Translations under genes and position numbers: made by a program
The notes under the pieces: generated by a model
Seen by the model: only the letters and a program-made list of their open reading frames with translations
Told to the model about the DNA's origin: nothing
Databases searched by the model: none
Part shown: piece after piece, positions 9,494-16,789 of the stretch
How the letters are laid out: each line of letters opens with the position of its first letter
How positions within the stretch are numbered: position 1 is the stretch's first letter
Origin: an uncultured Bacteroidales bacterium
GTDB taxonomy: Bacteria; Bacteroidota; Bacteroidia; Bacteroidales; Paludibacteraceae
Assembly (NCBI GenBank): GCA_900316005.1
Contig: ONBH01000024.1
Span: 1-33,635, forward strand
Direction of reading: 5' to 3'
DNA: 33,635 nucleotides

Positions 9494-11767
9494 TTATTTT
9501 TTCTCAATAATTTTTCGGCAAGCCTCCTCGGTCAGTTCCTCGGGTTTGGTATTCTTGGGCAGACGGTAGTTGCCGTCCGGGGTCTTGAGGTACAGGCCGT
9601 AGCGCCCTTGCATGACGCGTATATCGCCGAACTCGCGTAGCGGTTTGCGGCTATCGTCCTTGGCGGCGATGAGTGCGCGTATGTCGTTTTCGGTAAGGGA
9701 TGCGGCATCTTTGCCCTTGGGGATGGATACAAACTCGTCCTTGTACTTGATGTAGGGTCCGTATTTGCCCTGGCCCGAGGTTACCTCAACGCCGTCTATT
9801 ACGGCCACGACTTTGGGTTTGAGTTCCTCAAAGAGGGCGAGGGCTTCCTCCAACGTGATGGAGAATACCGACTGTCCCTTCTTGAGCGACGCAAAACGCG
9901 GTTTGCCGTCCTCGGCATCGCCTATCTGGATGCACGGACCAATCTTACTGATCTTAGCAATAACGGGTTCGCCCGTCTCGGGGTCCTGCCCGAGCAGACG
10001 GCCATCGACCTTGCCCGAAGGGATCTTCTTGATGAGCGGGTGGAAGGTCTTGTAGAAGGCATCCACGGTATCAACCCATTGGGCCTTGCCTTCGGCGATG
10101 GTATCGAAGTTCTCCTCCTCTTTGGCTGTGAAGTCGTAACTCATGATTTCGGGGAAGTTGGCCACCAGGAAGTCGTTGGTGATGCGTCCCAAGTCGGTGG
10201 GCAGCAGTTTTTGGCTGTCCTGGCCATACATCTCGCTCTTCATCTTGTCCGTCAGGCGGCCGCCGGTCATGGTCATAACGTTGTACTCGCGTTTTTTGCC
10301 GGGCACGTTGCCACGCTCTACGTACTTGCGCGACTGAATCGTCTCGATGATAGAGGCATAGGTGGACGGGCGTCCGATACCCAACTCCTCCATCTTCTTC
10401 ACGAGCGAAGCTTCTGTGTAGCGGAAGGGTGCCTTGGTAAAGGTCTGCTGGGCTACATACTCGTCGGCTGCCAATTTCTCGCCCTCTTTCATGCGCGGTA
10501 GGATGGCCTCAGAGGTCTCTGTCTCATCATCGGTCGATTGCACGTAAGCGCGCATGAAACCATCAAACAGTATCGTCTCGCCCGTAGCGACAAAGGTGAA
10601 CGGCAGCGAACGGGTCGTTACCTCGATGCGGGTGGTCTCGGTCTCGGCGTCAGCCATCTGCGAAGCCAAGGTGCGCTTGCGGATGAGTTCGTAGAGCCGT
10701 TTCTCGTCGCCATTCTGCCCTGCCACTTCTACTCGCAGGTCTGTCGGGCGGATGGCCTCGTGCGCCTCCTGGGCGCCTTTGGCCGAGGTGCGGAACTGGC
10801 GTGCCTTGTGGTATTTCTCGCCGTACTCGCTTATGATAACATTCTTGGCGGTACCGATGGCGAGCGAGCTGAGGTTCACGGAGTCGGTACGCATATAGGT
10901 GATACGTCCGGCCTCGTAGAGAGCCTGCGCCAGACGCATGGTGCGGCTGACGGGGAACTTCAGCTTGCGCGCAGCCTCCTGTTGCAACGACGAGGTCGTA
11001 AATGGCGGCGCAGGACTGCGATGCTGCGGCTTGGTGGTAATAGCACTCACGATGAAGGTCTCCTTCTGGCAGTCCTTCAGGTAAGCCATCGCCTCGCTCT
11101 TATCCTGAAAACGGTGGTTGAGTTCCGTATGCAGACTCACCTCCTTGCCTTCCTCGTTGAGCCCCGTAAAGACAGCCGTCACGCGGTAGGAGGCCTGCTC
11201 TTGGAATGACTCTATCTCGCGTTCGCGCTCCACAATGAGTCGTACGGCTACCGACTGTACCCGACCGGCACTAAGGCCTGTGGTGACCTTGCGCCATAGA
11301 ATGGGGCTGAGCTCAAAACCGACGATGCGGTCCAGTACGCGTCGTGCCTGCTGGGCGTTGACCAGGTTGTAGTCAATCTGCCGCGGATTGGCAATGGCGT
11401 CCAATATAGCTTGCTTGGTTATTTCGTGAAAGACGATACGTTTGGTACGCTCGGGCTTGAGTTCCAGCACCTCCTGCAGGTGCCATGCGATGGCCTCTCC
11501 CTCGCGGTCTTCATCGGATGCGAGCCAGACGCAGTCGGCTTTGTCTGCCTCTTTGCGGAGCGTAGCCAGTAGCGCCTCCTTCGATGAATCTATGACGTAA
11601 TGCGGTTCGTAGTGATGTTCAAAATCGATACCTATACTGTTTTTTCCTTGTCCCTCAATATCGCGTACGTGGCCTTTTGATGACAACACGTGATAGTCCG
11701 ATCCCAGAAATTTTCCTATGGTCTTTGCCTTCTCAGGGGACTCAACAATAACTAAGTTTTTACTCAT
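9494..11767 (-). CDS. topA: DNA topoisomerase I (type IA)
   Basis: A 757-residue enzyme that relaxes negative supercoils by cutting one strand. The Toprim domain opens with KNLVIVESPEKAKTIGKFLG and carries the metal-binding D-E-D pattern in WLASDEDREGEAIAWHL (about residues 81-97). The catalytic tyrosine is Tyr291 in ITYMRTDSVNLS. After about residue 570 there are no cysteine zinc fingers but several short GPYI/GRYGLYLK-type repeats (Toprim_Crpt), as is usual in this phylum. It is the first gene of the long minus-strand operon; a consensus promoter lies about 40 bp upstream of the ATG. The gene should be housekeeping and may set the expression level of the LPS genes behind it. Confidence 0.96.
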   Translation of the reverse strand: MSKNLVIVESPEKAKTIGKFLGSDYHVLSSKGHVRDIEGQGKNSIGIDFEHHYEPHYVIDSSKEALLATLRKEADKADCVWLASDEDREGEAIAWHLQEVLELKPERTKRIVFHEITKQAILDAIANPRQIDYNLVNAQQARRVLDRIVGFELSPILWRKVTTGLSAGRVQSVAVRLIVEREREIESFQEQASYRVTAVFTGLNEEGKEVSLHTELNHRFQDKSEAMAYLKDCQKETFIVSAITTKPQHRSPAPPFTTSSLQQEAARKLKFPVSRTMRLAQALYEAGRITYMRTDSVNLSSLAIGTAKNVIISEYGEKYHKARQFRTSAKGAQEAHEAIRPTDLRVEVAGQNGDEKRLYELIRKRTLASQMADAETETTRIEVTTRSLPFTFVATGETILFDGFMRAYVQSTDDETETSEAILPRMKEGEKLAADEYVAQQTFTKAPFRYTEASLVKKMEELGIGRPSTYASIIETIQSRKYVERGNVPGKKREYNVMTMTGGRLTDKMKSEMYGQDSQKLLPTDLGRITNDFLVANFPEIMSYDFTAKEEENFDTIAEGKAQWVDTVDAFYKTFHPLIKKIPSGKVDGRLLGQDPETGEPVIAKISKIGPCIQIGDAEDGKPRFASLKKGQSVFSITLEEALALFEELKPKVVAVIDGVEVTSGQGKYGPYIKYKDEFVSIPKGKDAASLTENDIRALIAAKDDSRKPLREFGDIRVMQGRYGLYLKTPDGNYRLPKNTKPEELTEEACRKIIEKK

Positions 11768-11807
11768 ATTTTATATATAAGGTGTTCTACTTTTTCCAAA
11801 TCGGCCG

Positions 11808-11839
11808 CAAAGGTACTGCTTTTATTTGATATATGCAAA
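11808..11839 (-). promoter_or_regulatory. Bacteroidota-type promoter of the topA operon
   Basis: On the minus strand a TTTG -33 box (11836-11839) is followed by exactly 20 nt and then TACCTTTG (11808-11815), matching the TTTG-N19-21-TAnnTTTG consensus. The -33 box is extended to TTTGCATATATC. The predicted start of transcription is about 35-40 nt before the topA ATG. Confidence 0.85.
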
Positions 11840-11901
11840 TTTTTTTTAGAAAATCGGCCTTTTTGTCCCTTTGCAAGATTGTTTGGCGTTGCCATGCGGC
11901 T

Positions 11902-11945
11902 GACAAAACCCCGATAAAACCTCGACAAAACCTCGATATGATTTC
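11902..11945. repeat. 11-bp tandem repeat
   Basis: Four phased 11-bp units beginning GACAAAACCCC, then GATAAAACCTC, GACAAAACCTC and a degenerate GATATGATTTC. It lies between the topA promoter and the terminator of the small cysteine-rich gene, in otherwise empty sequence. Confidence 0.7.
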
Positions 11946-11949
11946 GGTT

Positions 11950-11978
11950 AAAAAAAAAGACTGCCGTGAAGCAGTCTT
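11950..11978 (-). terminator. Rho-independent terminator of the small cysteine-rich gene
   Basis: Read on the minus strand, an 8-bp perfect stem (AAGACTGC with GCAGTCTT, 6-nt loop) is followed by a run of at least eight T. It lies about 22 bp after the stop codon of the 12001-12207 gene and would stop transcription before it meets the topA promoter. Confidence 0.88.
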
Positions 11979-12000
11979 GCGAAAAGTCTCAGGATTGGAT

Positions 12001-12207
12001 TTACTGAGCCTCTTCAACGGTAGCCTCAGCGGGAACTTCCTCAGCGGGAACTTCTGTAGCCTGAGCTTCCTGGCAGCAAGCCTTCTGTTCTTCGCAGCAT
12101 TCTTTCTGTTCGCAGCATTCTTTCTGCTCGCAGCACTTGTTGTCAGCCTTCTTGCAGCAACCCATTGCGCAGAGAGCGATGGCTGCAATCAACATCATTT
12201 TTTTCAT
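12001..12207 (-). CDS. Small exported protein with five Cys-Cys pairs
   Basis: A 68-residue protein with a short N-terminal hydrophobic signal (MKKMMLIAAIALCAMG) followed by Cys-Cys at 17-18, 25-26, 31-32, 37-38 and 44-45. The middle pairs are six to seven residues apart inside CCEQKE-like repeats. The tail from about residue 46 is acidic and rich in Ala, Glu, Val and Pro (VPAEEVPAEA repeat). Cys17 may be a lipidation site, but the lipobox (A-M-G-C) is weak. I do not recognise a family. Vicinal cysteines suggest binding of soft metals such as Cu, Zn or Hg/As, or a disulfide-rich surface peptide; that is inference. A consensus promoter upstream and a strong terminator downstream show it is a real, monocistronic gene. 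Confidence 0.75.
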   Translation of the reverse strand: MKKMMLIAAIALCAMGCCKKADNKCCEQKECCEQKECCEEQKACCQEAQATEVPAEEVPAEATVEEAQ

Positions 12208-12271
12208 ACAAAAAACTAGTTTTAATGTTGTTATTTTAAGTTTGATTCCGTCAAAAGACAGAAATCGAGTG

Positions 12272-12303
12272 CAAAATTACGCTATTTTTTGGATATATGC
12301 AAA
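12272..12303 (-). promoter_or_regulatory. Promoter of the small cysteine-rich gene
   Basis: Minus strand: TTTG (12300-12303), 20-nt spacer, TAATTTTG (12272-12279). The -33 box continues as TTTGCATATATCC. It is interlocked with the divergent promoter at 12288-12319, the spacer of each overlapping the -33 box of the other. Confidence 0.82.
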
Positions 12304-12319
12304 AAAAATTGTAATTTTG
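12288..12319 (+). promoter_or_regulatory. Promoter of the PASTA-rluD-porX operon
   Basis: Plus strand: TTTG (12288-12291), 20-nt spacer, TAATTTTG (12312-12319). The ATG at 12339 is 20 bp after the -7 box, so the leader is very short (about 12-15 nt). Confidence 0.8.
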
Positions 12320-12338
12320 CACGAAATTTTTGAACTTT

Positions 12339-13169
12339 ATGGTAAAAAATACAAAAAAAGACGGCTTTTTGGCTACAAAACTCGGTTTTATAACGCTTAA
12401 TTTGGTTTTAGCCATCGCGTTGGGCACCCTTTTGCTCATCGCGTTAGTCTCGTGGCTGCGTAAATATACCGACCACGATGTGGAAGTTGAGATTCCGCAG
12501 ATAACGGGTTTGTATCCGGAGGAAGCAGCGGTCTTGCTGCAGAGCGCCCAGCTGGAGCTGGAGATAGCCGACTCGACTTTCTCGCACAAAGTGCCTCTGG
12601 GCACCATCGTGGAGCAGATACCGCAGGCTGATTCGCATGCCAAACGCGGTCGCAAGGTGTATGCCATAGTCAACGCCAAGACCCGCCAGAAATCGGCCAT
12701 TCCCGCGCTACACGACATGAGTTACAGGCAGGCGGAGAATAACCTCAGGCGACTGGGATTTGTGGTGGATACCGTCATCTATCAGCCTTCCGAGTTCCGC
12801 GACCTGGTGATAGACATCCTCTATAACGACGAGCCTGTGGAACCGGGTACGTACCTGGAGGAGGGGTCGTCACTTACGCTGGTGGTCGGTACGGGTAAGC
12901 GCAGCCAGATGATAGCTGTGCCCGATCTGCGCGGCAGGAATGCGAAAGAAGCACGCCGCATGCTGCTGGAACACCGGTTCACGATGGGCTCGTGCAACTA
13001 CGACGAACAGCCTACCGAGGAAACCGAAGACCAGTTTGTGGTCTATGACCAGGATCCGGCGGCCGGCAAACTGTACCTGGAGGGTAGCAGCATCAGCATT
13101 CGCCTATCTACCGACCTCGAGAAAACCATTACCGAGGGCAATACCGATGACGAAGAAGAGTTCTTCTAA
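12339..13169 (+). CDS. Membrane-anchored PASTA-domain protein
   Basis: A 276-residue protein with a short basic cytoplasmic start, one membrane helix at about residues 13-37, and three extracytoplasmic PASTA domains (about 45-110, 113-185 and 190-262). Each shows the family pattern: a V/IPxLxG-like start (IPQITGLYPEEA, IPALHDMSYRQA, VPDLRGRNAKEA), then a G-x-I/V..Q-P-type turn. PASTA domains bind peptidoglycan or muropeptides. Here there is no kinase or transpeptidase domain, as in other stand-alone Bacteroidota PASTA proteins. ATG 12339 is chosen over an in-frame TTG at 12330 because the predicted transcript starts only a few bases before the TTG. It heads an operon with rluD and porX. The C-terminal tail is very acidic. 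Confidence 0.85.
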   Translation: MVKNTKKDGFLATKLGFITLNLVLAIALGTLLLIALVSWLRKYTDHDVEVEIPQITGLYPEEAAVLLQSAQLELEIADSTFSHKVPLGTIVEQIPQADSHAKRGRKVYAIVNAKTRQKSAIPALHDMSYRQAENNLRRLGFVVDTVIYQPSEFRDLVIDILYNDEPVEPGTYLEEGSSLTLVVGTGKRSQMIAVPDLRGRNAKEARRMLLEHRFTMGSCNYDEQPTEETEDQFVVYDQDPAAGKLYLEGSSISIRLSTDLEKTITEGNTDDEEEFF

Positions 13170-13179
13170 AGTGAAAGAA

Positions 13180-13238
13180 GTTTAGAGTTTAGAGTTGAGT
13201 GTTGAGTGCAGTTGAAAGTTTAGAGTTGAAAGTTGAGT
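13180..13238. repeat. Heptamer array, units GTTTAGA / GTTGAGT / GTTGAAA
   Basis: Eight 7-bp units in phase except for a 3-nt interruption after the fourth unit: two GTTTAGA, two GTTGAGT, then GTTGAAA, GTTTAGA, GTTGAAA, GTTGAGT. It fills the gap between the PASTA stop (13169) and the rluD GTG start (13256). It is the longest heptamer array in the window. Confidence 0.88.
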
Positions 13239-13255
13239 GAATAGTATAGGAAATC

Positions 13256-14314
13256 GTGAGCGAAGCGAATGAAATAATAGAGCAGGACGAGTTGTTTGAG
13301 CGTTGGCGTTGTCAGGTGGATAAGGGCCAGACACCCGTCCGCGTGGATAAGTACCTGGCAGAACATATGTCGGGTACCTCGCGCAACCGCATCCAGACCG
13401 CTGCCGATGCCGGCAACGTATGGGTGGACGGCAAACCCGTCAGCAGCAATTACAAGGTCAAACCCCTGCAGATTATTCAGGTTCTGCTGGACCACGAGCC
13501 ACACGACTACCACATCGAGCCCGAGGATATCCCGCTCACTATCGTCTATGAGGATGCCGACCTGCTCATCGTGAATAAACCCGCCGGATTGGTCGTTCAT
13601 CCCGGTCACGGCAACTACGAACACACGCTCCTCAACGCCCTCGCATGGCACTTTACCCACGAACCGAGGACCGAGAACCGAGAACCGAGAATCGACATCA
13701 ACGACCCGCAGATAGGCCTTGTGCATCGTATTGACAAGGATACCAGCGGGCTGCTACTGGTCGCCAAAACACCAGAGGCGAAGGCAAACCTGGCTAACCA
13801 GTTCTTCGTTCACTCGACCGAGCGTACCTATAACGCGCTGGTCTGGGGCACCTTTAAGGAAGAGGAAGGCACCATAGAAGGCGCGTTGGCACGCGACACA
13901 CGCGACCGAACCTGCTATCGCATCTACGACCCCGAGGAAAACCCCAACGCCAAGGAGGCTATCACCCATTGGCGCGTCAAGGAGGCTTTCCCCTATGTAA
14001 CGCTGGTGGAATGCCGCCTCGAGACCGGCCGCACCCACCAGATACGCGTCCACATGAAGAGCATCGGACACCCGCTCTTCGGCGACGAGAAATACGGGGG
14101 CATGGAGATCCTCAAGGGACTCCGTACCCAGAAATACCGCCAGTACATCGAGAACTGCTTCGCCCTCTGTCCGCGTCAGGCGCTGCACGCCAAGACCTTA
14201 GGATTTACGCACCCGCGCACAGGCGAGCGTATGTATTTCGATAGCGACTGGCCGGAAGATATGTCAAACCTAATCACAAAATGGAGAAATTATGTACCAA
14301 ATACTTTGGGCTGA
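13256..14314 (+). CDS. rluD: Ribosomal large-subunit pseudouridine synthase (RluD type)
   Basis: A 352-residue protein that isomerises uridines in 23S rRNA. An S4 RNA-binding domain (about 27-90) precedes the RluA/RluD catalytic domain, with NKPAGLVVHPGHGN (about 107-120) and the catalytic aspartate D160 in GLVHRIDKDTSGLLLVAKT. RTHQIRVHMKSIGHPLFGDEKYGG closes the core. The start is a GTG at 13256; no in-frame ATG fits better. Residues 136-147, just before the catalytic loop, are encoded by five in-frame GAACCGA-type heptamers, an insertion in a linker that homologues I know do not share. The 3' end overlaps porX by 23 bp. Confidence 0.9.
   Translation: MSEANEIIEQDELFERWRCQVDKGQTPVRVDKYLAEHMSGTSRNRIQTAADAGNVWVDGKPVSSNYKVKPLQIIQVLLDHEPHDYHIEPEDIPLTIVYEDADLLIVNKPAGLVVHPGHGNYEHTLLNALAWHFTHEPRTENREPRIDINDPQIGLVHRIDKDTSGLLLVAKTPEAKANLANQFFVHSTERTYNALVWGTFKEEEGTIEGALARDTRDRTCYRIYDPEENPNAKEAITHWRVKEAFPYVTLVECRLETGRTHQIRVHMKSIGHPLFGDEKYGGMEILKGLRTQKYRQYIENCFALCPRQALHAKTLGFTHPRTGERMYFDSDWPEDMSNLITKWRNYVPNTLG
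13661..13695. repeat. In-frame heptamer array inside rluD, unit GAACCGA
   Basis: Five 7-bp units (GAACCGA, GGACCGA, GAACCGA, GAACCGA, GAATCGA) lie inside the rluD coding sequence. They encode the hydrophilic segment EPRTENREPRID before the catalytic HRID motif. 35 bp is not a multiple of three, so flanking bases also contribute to keeping the frame. The same word recurs outside genes at 23778-23805. Confidence 0.88.
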
Positions 14315-15833
14315 TGACGAGATAGAACTGCTCAAGCCCTATATCATCTATCTCAACGAAAAAGGCTATGCCGTTACTGCCGTCAAGAGCGGCCAAGATG
14401 CCATCGACCGCGTACGCGAAAACCGCTTCGATATAGCATTCCTCGACGAACAAATGCCCGGCCTCTCGGGCTTGGAGACGCTGGAGGATATAAAGGCTAT
14501 CCGACCCGAACTGCCCGTGGTGATGATCACCAAATCCGAGGAAGAAAACCTCATGGAACAGGCTATCGGTCAGCAGATTGCCGACTACCTCATCAAACCC
14601 GTCAACCCCACACAGATTCTGATGTGCCTGAAGAAACACATCCATCGCCGCGAGATACTGACCGAGCAGACCAACAAGTCGTACCGCGAGGAGTTCTCTG
14701 ATATAGCATACCTGATAGATAGCGCCTCTACCTGGGACGAGTTCGTTATGGTGCATAAGATCCTCACCAAATGGGATCTGCAGCTCGCTGAGACTGACTC
14801 GGGCATGCTATCCATCCTGCGCGACCAACACCAGCAGGCGGAGCAGGCCTTCCGCAAGTTTGTTACGCGCCATTACGAGGATTGGTTCCGCAAGGATGCC
14901 GAGCGCCCGATGATGTCGCCCGATGTCATGAAACGCGCCGTGTTCCCCGCCCTCGACAGAGGCGAGAAGGTCTTTGTGGTGGTGGTGGATAACTTCCGTT
15001 ACGACCAGTGGAAAACCGTTCAGCCGATCTTGGGCGAACTCTTTACCGTGCAGGACGAACAAGTCTATTGCTCCATACTGCCTACGGCGACCCAGTACGC
15101 CCGCAACGCCATCTTTGCCGGACTCATGCCCCTGCAGATACAGGAGATGTTCCCCGACCTGTGGGTGGATGAAGATGAAGAGGAAGGCAAGAACCTCAAC
15201 GAGAAAGAACTGCTGCAGAGCCTACTGGAGCGCTACCGCCGCAAGGAGACTTTCACCTACTACAAAATCAACGAGAGTGACTTCTGCGAAAAGATTACCG
15301 GCCAACTCAAGGGCCTGAAGACCCCGCTGAATGTAGCGGTGGTCAACTTCGTAGATATGCTATCCCACTCGCGCACGGACTCCAAGATGATGAAGGAGCT
15401 ATGCCCCGACGAGTCAGCATATCGGCGTCTGACGGCCGGCTGGTTTGAGCACTCGCCCCTGTACGGATTCCTGCGCCGTATAGCCGAGTTGGGCTACAAA
15501 CTGGTTCTCACAACCGACCATGGCACGACACGCGTGCAGAATCCTGTGCAGATTATCGGCGACCGCAATACCAATACCAACCTCCGCTACAAAGTCGGCA
15601 AATCTCTGTCCACGCAGGGCAAGAACACCTTTGAGATAACCCGCCCGCAGGAGGTGGGGCTGCCTACGCCCAACGTCTCGTCCAGCTACGTCTTCTGCAC
15701 CGGGCAGGACTTCTTCGCCTACCCCAACAACTTCAATTACTATGCCCAGTTCTACCGCGATACCTTCCAGCATGGCGGTATATCCATGGACGAGATGCTC
15801 ATCCCCCTGGTTAGCATGACGCCTAAAGCATGA
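14292..15833 (+). CDS. porX: PorX: response regulator with PglZ phosphatase domain (type IX secretion control)
   Basis: A 513-residue two-domain protein. The CheY-like receiver (about 1-120) has the acidic pocket D8-D9, phospho-acceptor D52 in FLDEQMPG, T80 and K102. It is followed by a helical linker and a C-terminal PglZ domain of the alkaline phosphatase superfamily, with metal and nucleophile residues in VVVVDNFRYDQW (D233), LPTATQYARN (Thr265/Thr267), NFVDMLSHSR and TTDHG. In Porphyromonas and Flavobacterium, PorX works with the kinase PorY and sigma P to control type IX secretion genes, and its PglZ domain has phosphodiesterase activity. No por/gld secretion genes lie in this window. 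It overlaps rluD by 23 bp and the EEP gene by 4 bp, so it is embedded in an operon. Confidence 0.92.
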   Translation: MYQILWADDEIELLKPYIIYLNEKGYAVTAVKSGQDAIDRVRENRFDIAFLDEQMPGLSGLETLEDIKAIRPELPVVMITKSEEENLMEQAIGQQIADYLIKPVNPTQILMCLKKHIHRREILTEQTNKSYREEFSDIAYLIDSASTWDEFVMVHKILTKWDLQLAETDSGMLSILRDQHQQAEQAFRKFVTRHYEDWFRKDAERPMMSPDVMKRAVFPALDRGEKVFVVVVDNFRYDQWKTVQPILGELFTVQDEQVYCSILPTATQYARNAIFAGLMPLQIQEMFPDLWVDEDEEEGKNLNEKELLQSLLERYRRKETFTYYKINESDFCEKITGQLKGLKTPLNVAVVNFVDMLSHSRTDSKMMKELCPDESAYRRLTAGWFEHSPLYGFLRRIAELGYKLVLTTDHGTTRVQNPVQIIGDRNTNTNLRYKVGKSLSTQGKNTFEITRPQEVGLPTPNVSSSYVFCTGQDFFAYPNNFNYYAQFYRDTFQHGGISMDEMLIPLVSMTPKA

Positions 15834-16789
15834 ATTCCAAACGACGACATAGCATCCCTTGGCTGCACCTCTTCCTCATCGCGCTGGTGATTGGGGCGCT
15901 GTGGTCTATCTTGTCCCATAACCCCCATGCCCGTCGCCACGCCAAGCAGGACTGGGGGCACCGCCTCACCATCATCACCTACAACACCCACCGCATGGGT
16001 ATGTTCCGCAAACCTGCGGATAATGAAGTGCTGCAATTCTTGCGCAACACAGAGGCGGACATCATCTGCCTGCAGGAGGTGGAAGTCTATAAGGACAACC
16101 GCTACCTCACACTCCCCGAGCTCAAGCAGGCGATGAGCCGGTGGGAGTACACCTATTTCGATTTCAAGGTCTATAACAGCCGCCGGCAGTTTGGTAATGT
16201 CGTCTTCTCGCACTACCCGCTTATCAATAAGAAGACCGTTCCCTTCAAGTCAAAGGGTAGTATCTCTTCGCGCTGCGATGTGGTTGTTGATGCCGATACT
16301 ATTCGTCTGATAGTCAATCACTTGGAGTCCTACCGGCTCGACCGGTCGTTGCTGCAGGTTGACTCGCTATTCAGCGCCACGCCTGATCGGCGCGAACAGC
16401 TGCGCGAGCGTTTCCGCCGAACCGGACCGACCCGGCGCGAGCAGGCGCATGCCGTCAAGGATGAGGTGGACGCCTCACCGTATCCCGTCATCCTGACGGG
16501 TGATTTCAATGTGCCACCGCTCAGCCGCACCTATTATATCCTCAAGCGAGGCCTGCGTGACTGCTTCCTGGAAACCAGTTTTCTCCGTTACGGCACCACC
16601 TACCCCCTTAATGGCGGTTCGGATTATGATACCGATTCTACGGATGAGGACGACAAGGGCAGTTCGCTCAACTTGGGTGTGCGTATTGATTATATCTTCT
16701 GTTCCCAGTCCCTGACGCCCCTTACCTCCGAGGTCATCACTACCGATGCCTCCGACCACTATCCCCTCTGCTGCACCATCGGGTATTAG
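15830..16789 (+). CDS. Membrane-anchored endonuclease/exonuclease/phosphatase (EEP) family protein
   Basis: A 319-residue protein with an N-terminal membrane helix (about 10-28) that puts the EEP domain outside the inner membrane. The Mg-dependent phosphoesterase motifs are present in order: ITYNTHRMG, CLQEVE (metal-binding Glu), NHLES, TGDFNVPP (D and N of the active site), VRIDYIFCS and SDHYPL (catalytic Asp-His). Possible substrates are phosphoinositide-like or sphingolipid head groups, or nucleic acids; the sequence does not decide. It shares ATGA with the porX stop, so it is coupled to the secretion regulator. Its last 4 bp overlap the convergent wecE gene. Confidence 0.85.
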   Translation: MNSKRRHSIPWLHLFLIALVIGALWSILSHNPHARRHAKQDWGHRLTIITYNTHRMGMFRKPADNEVLQFLRNTEADIICLQEVEVYKDNRYLTLPELKQAMSRWEYTYFDFKVYNSRRQFGNVVFSHYPLINKKTVPFKSKGSISSRCDVVVDADTIRLIVNHLESYRLDRSLLQVDSLFSATPDRREQLRERFRRTGPTRREQAHAVKDEVDASPYPVILTGDFNVPPLSRTYYILKRGLRDCFLETSFLRYGTTYPLNGGSDYDTDSTDEDDKGSSLNLGVRIDYIFCSQSLTPLTSEVITTDASDHYPLCCTIGY

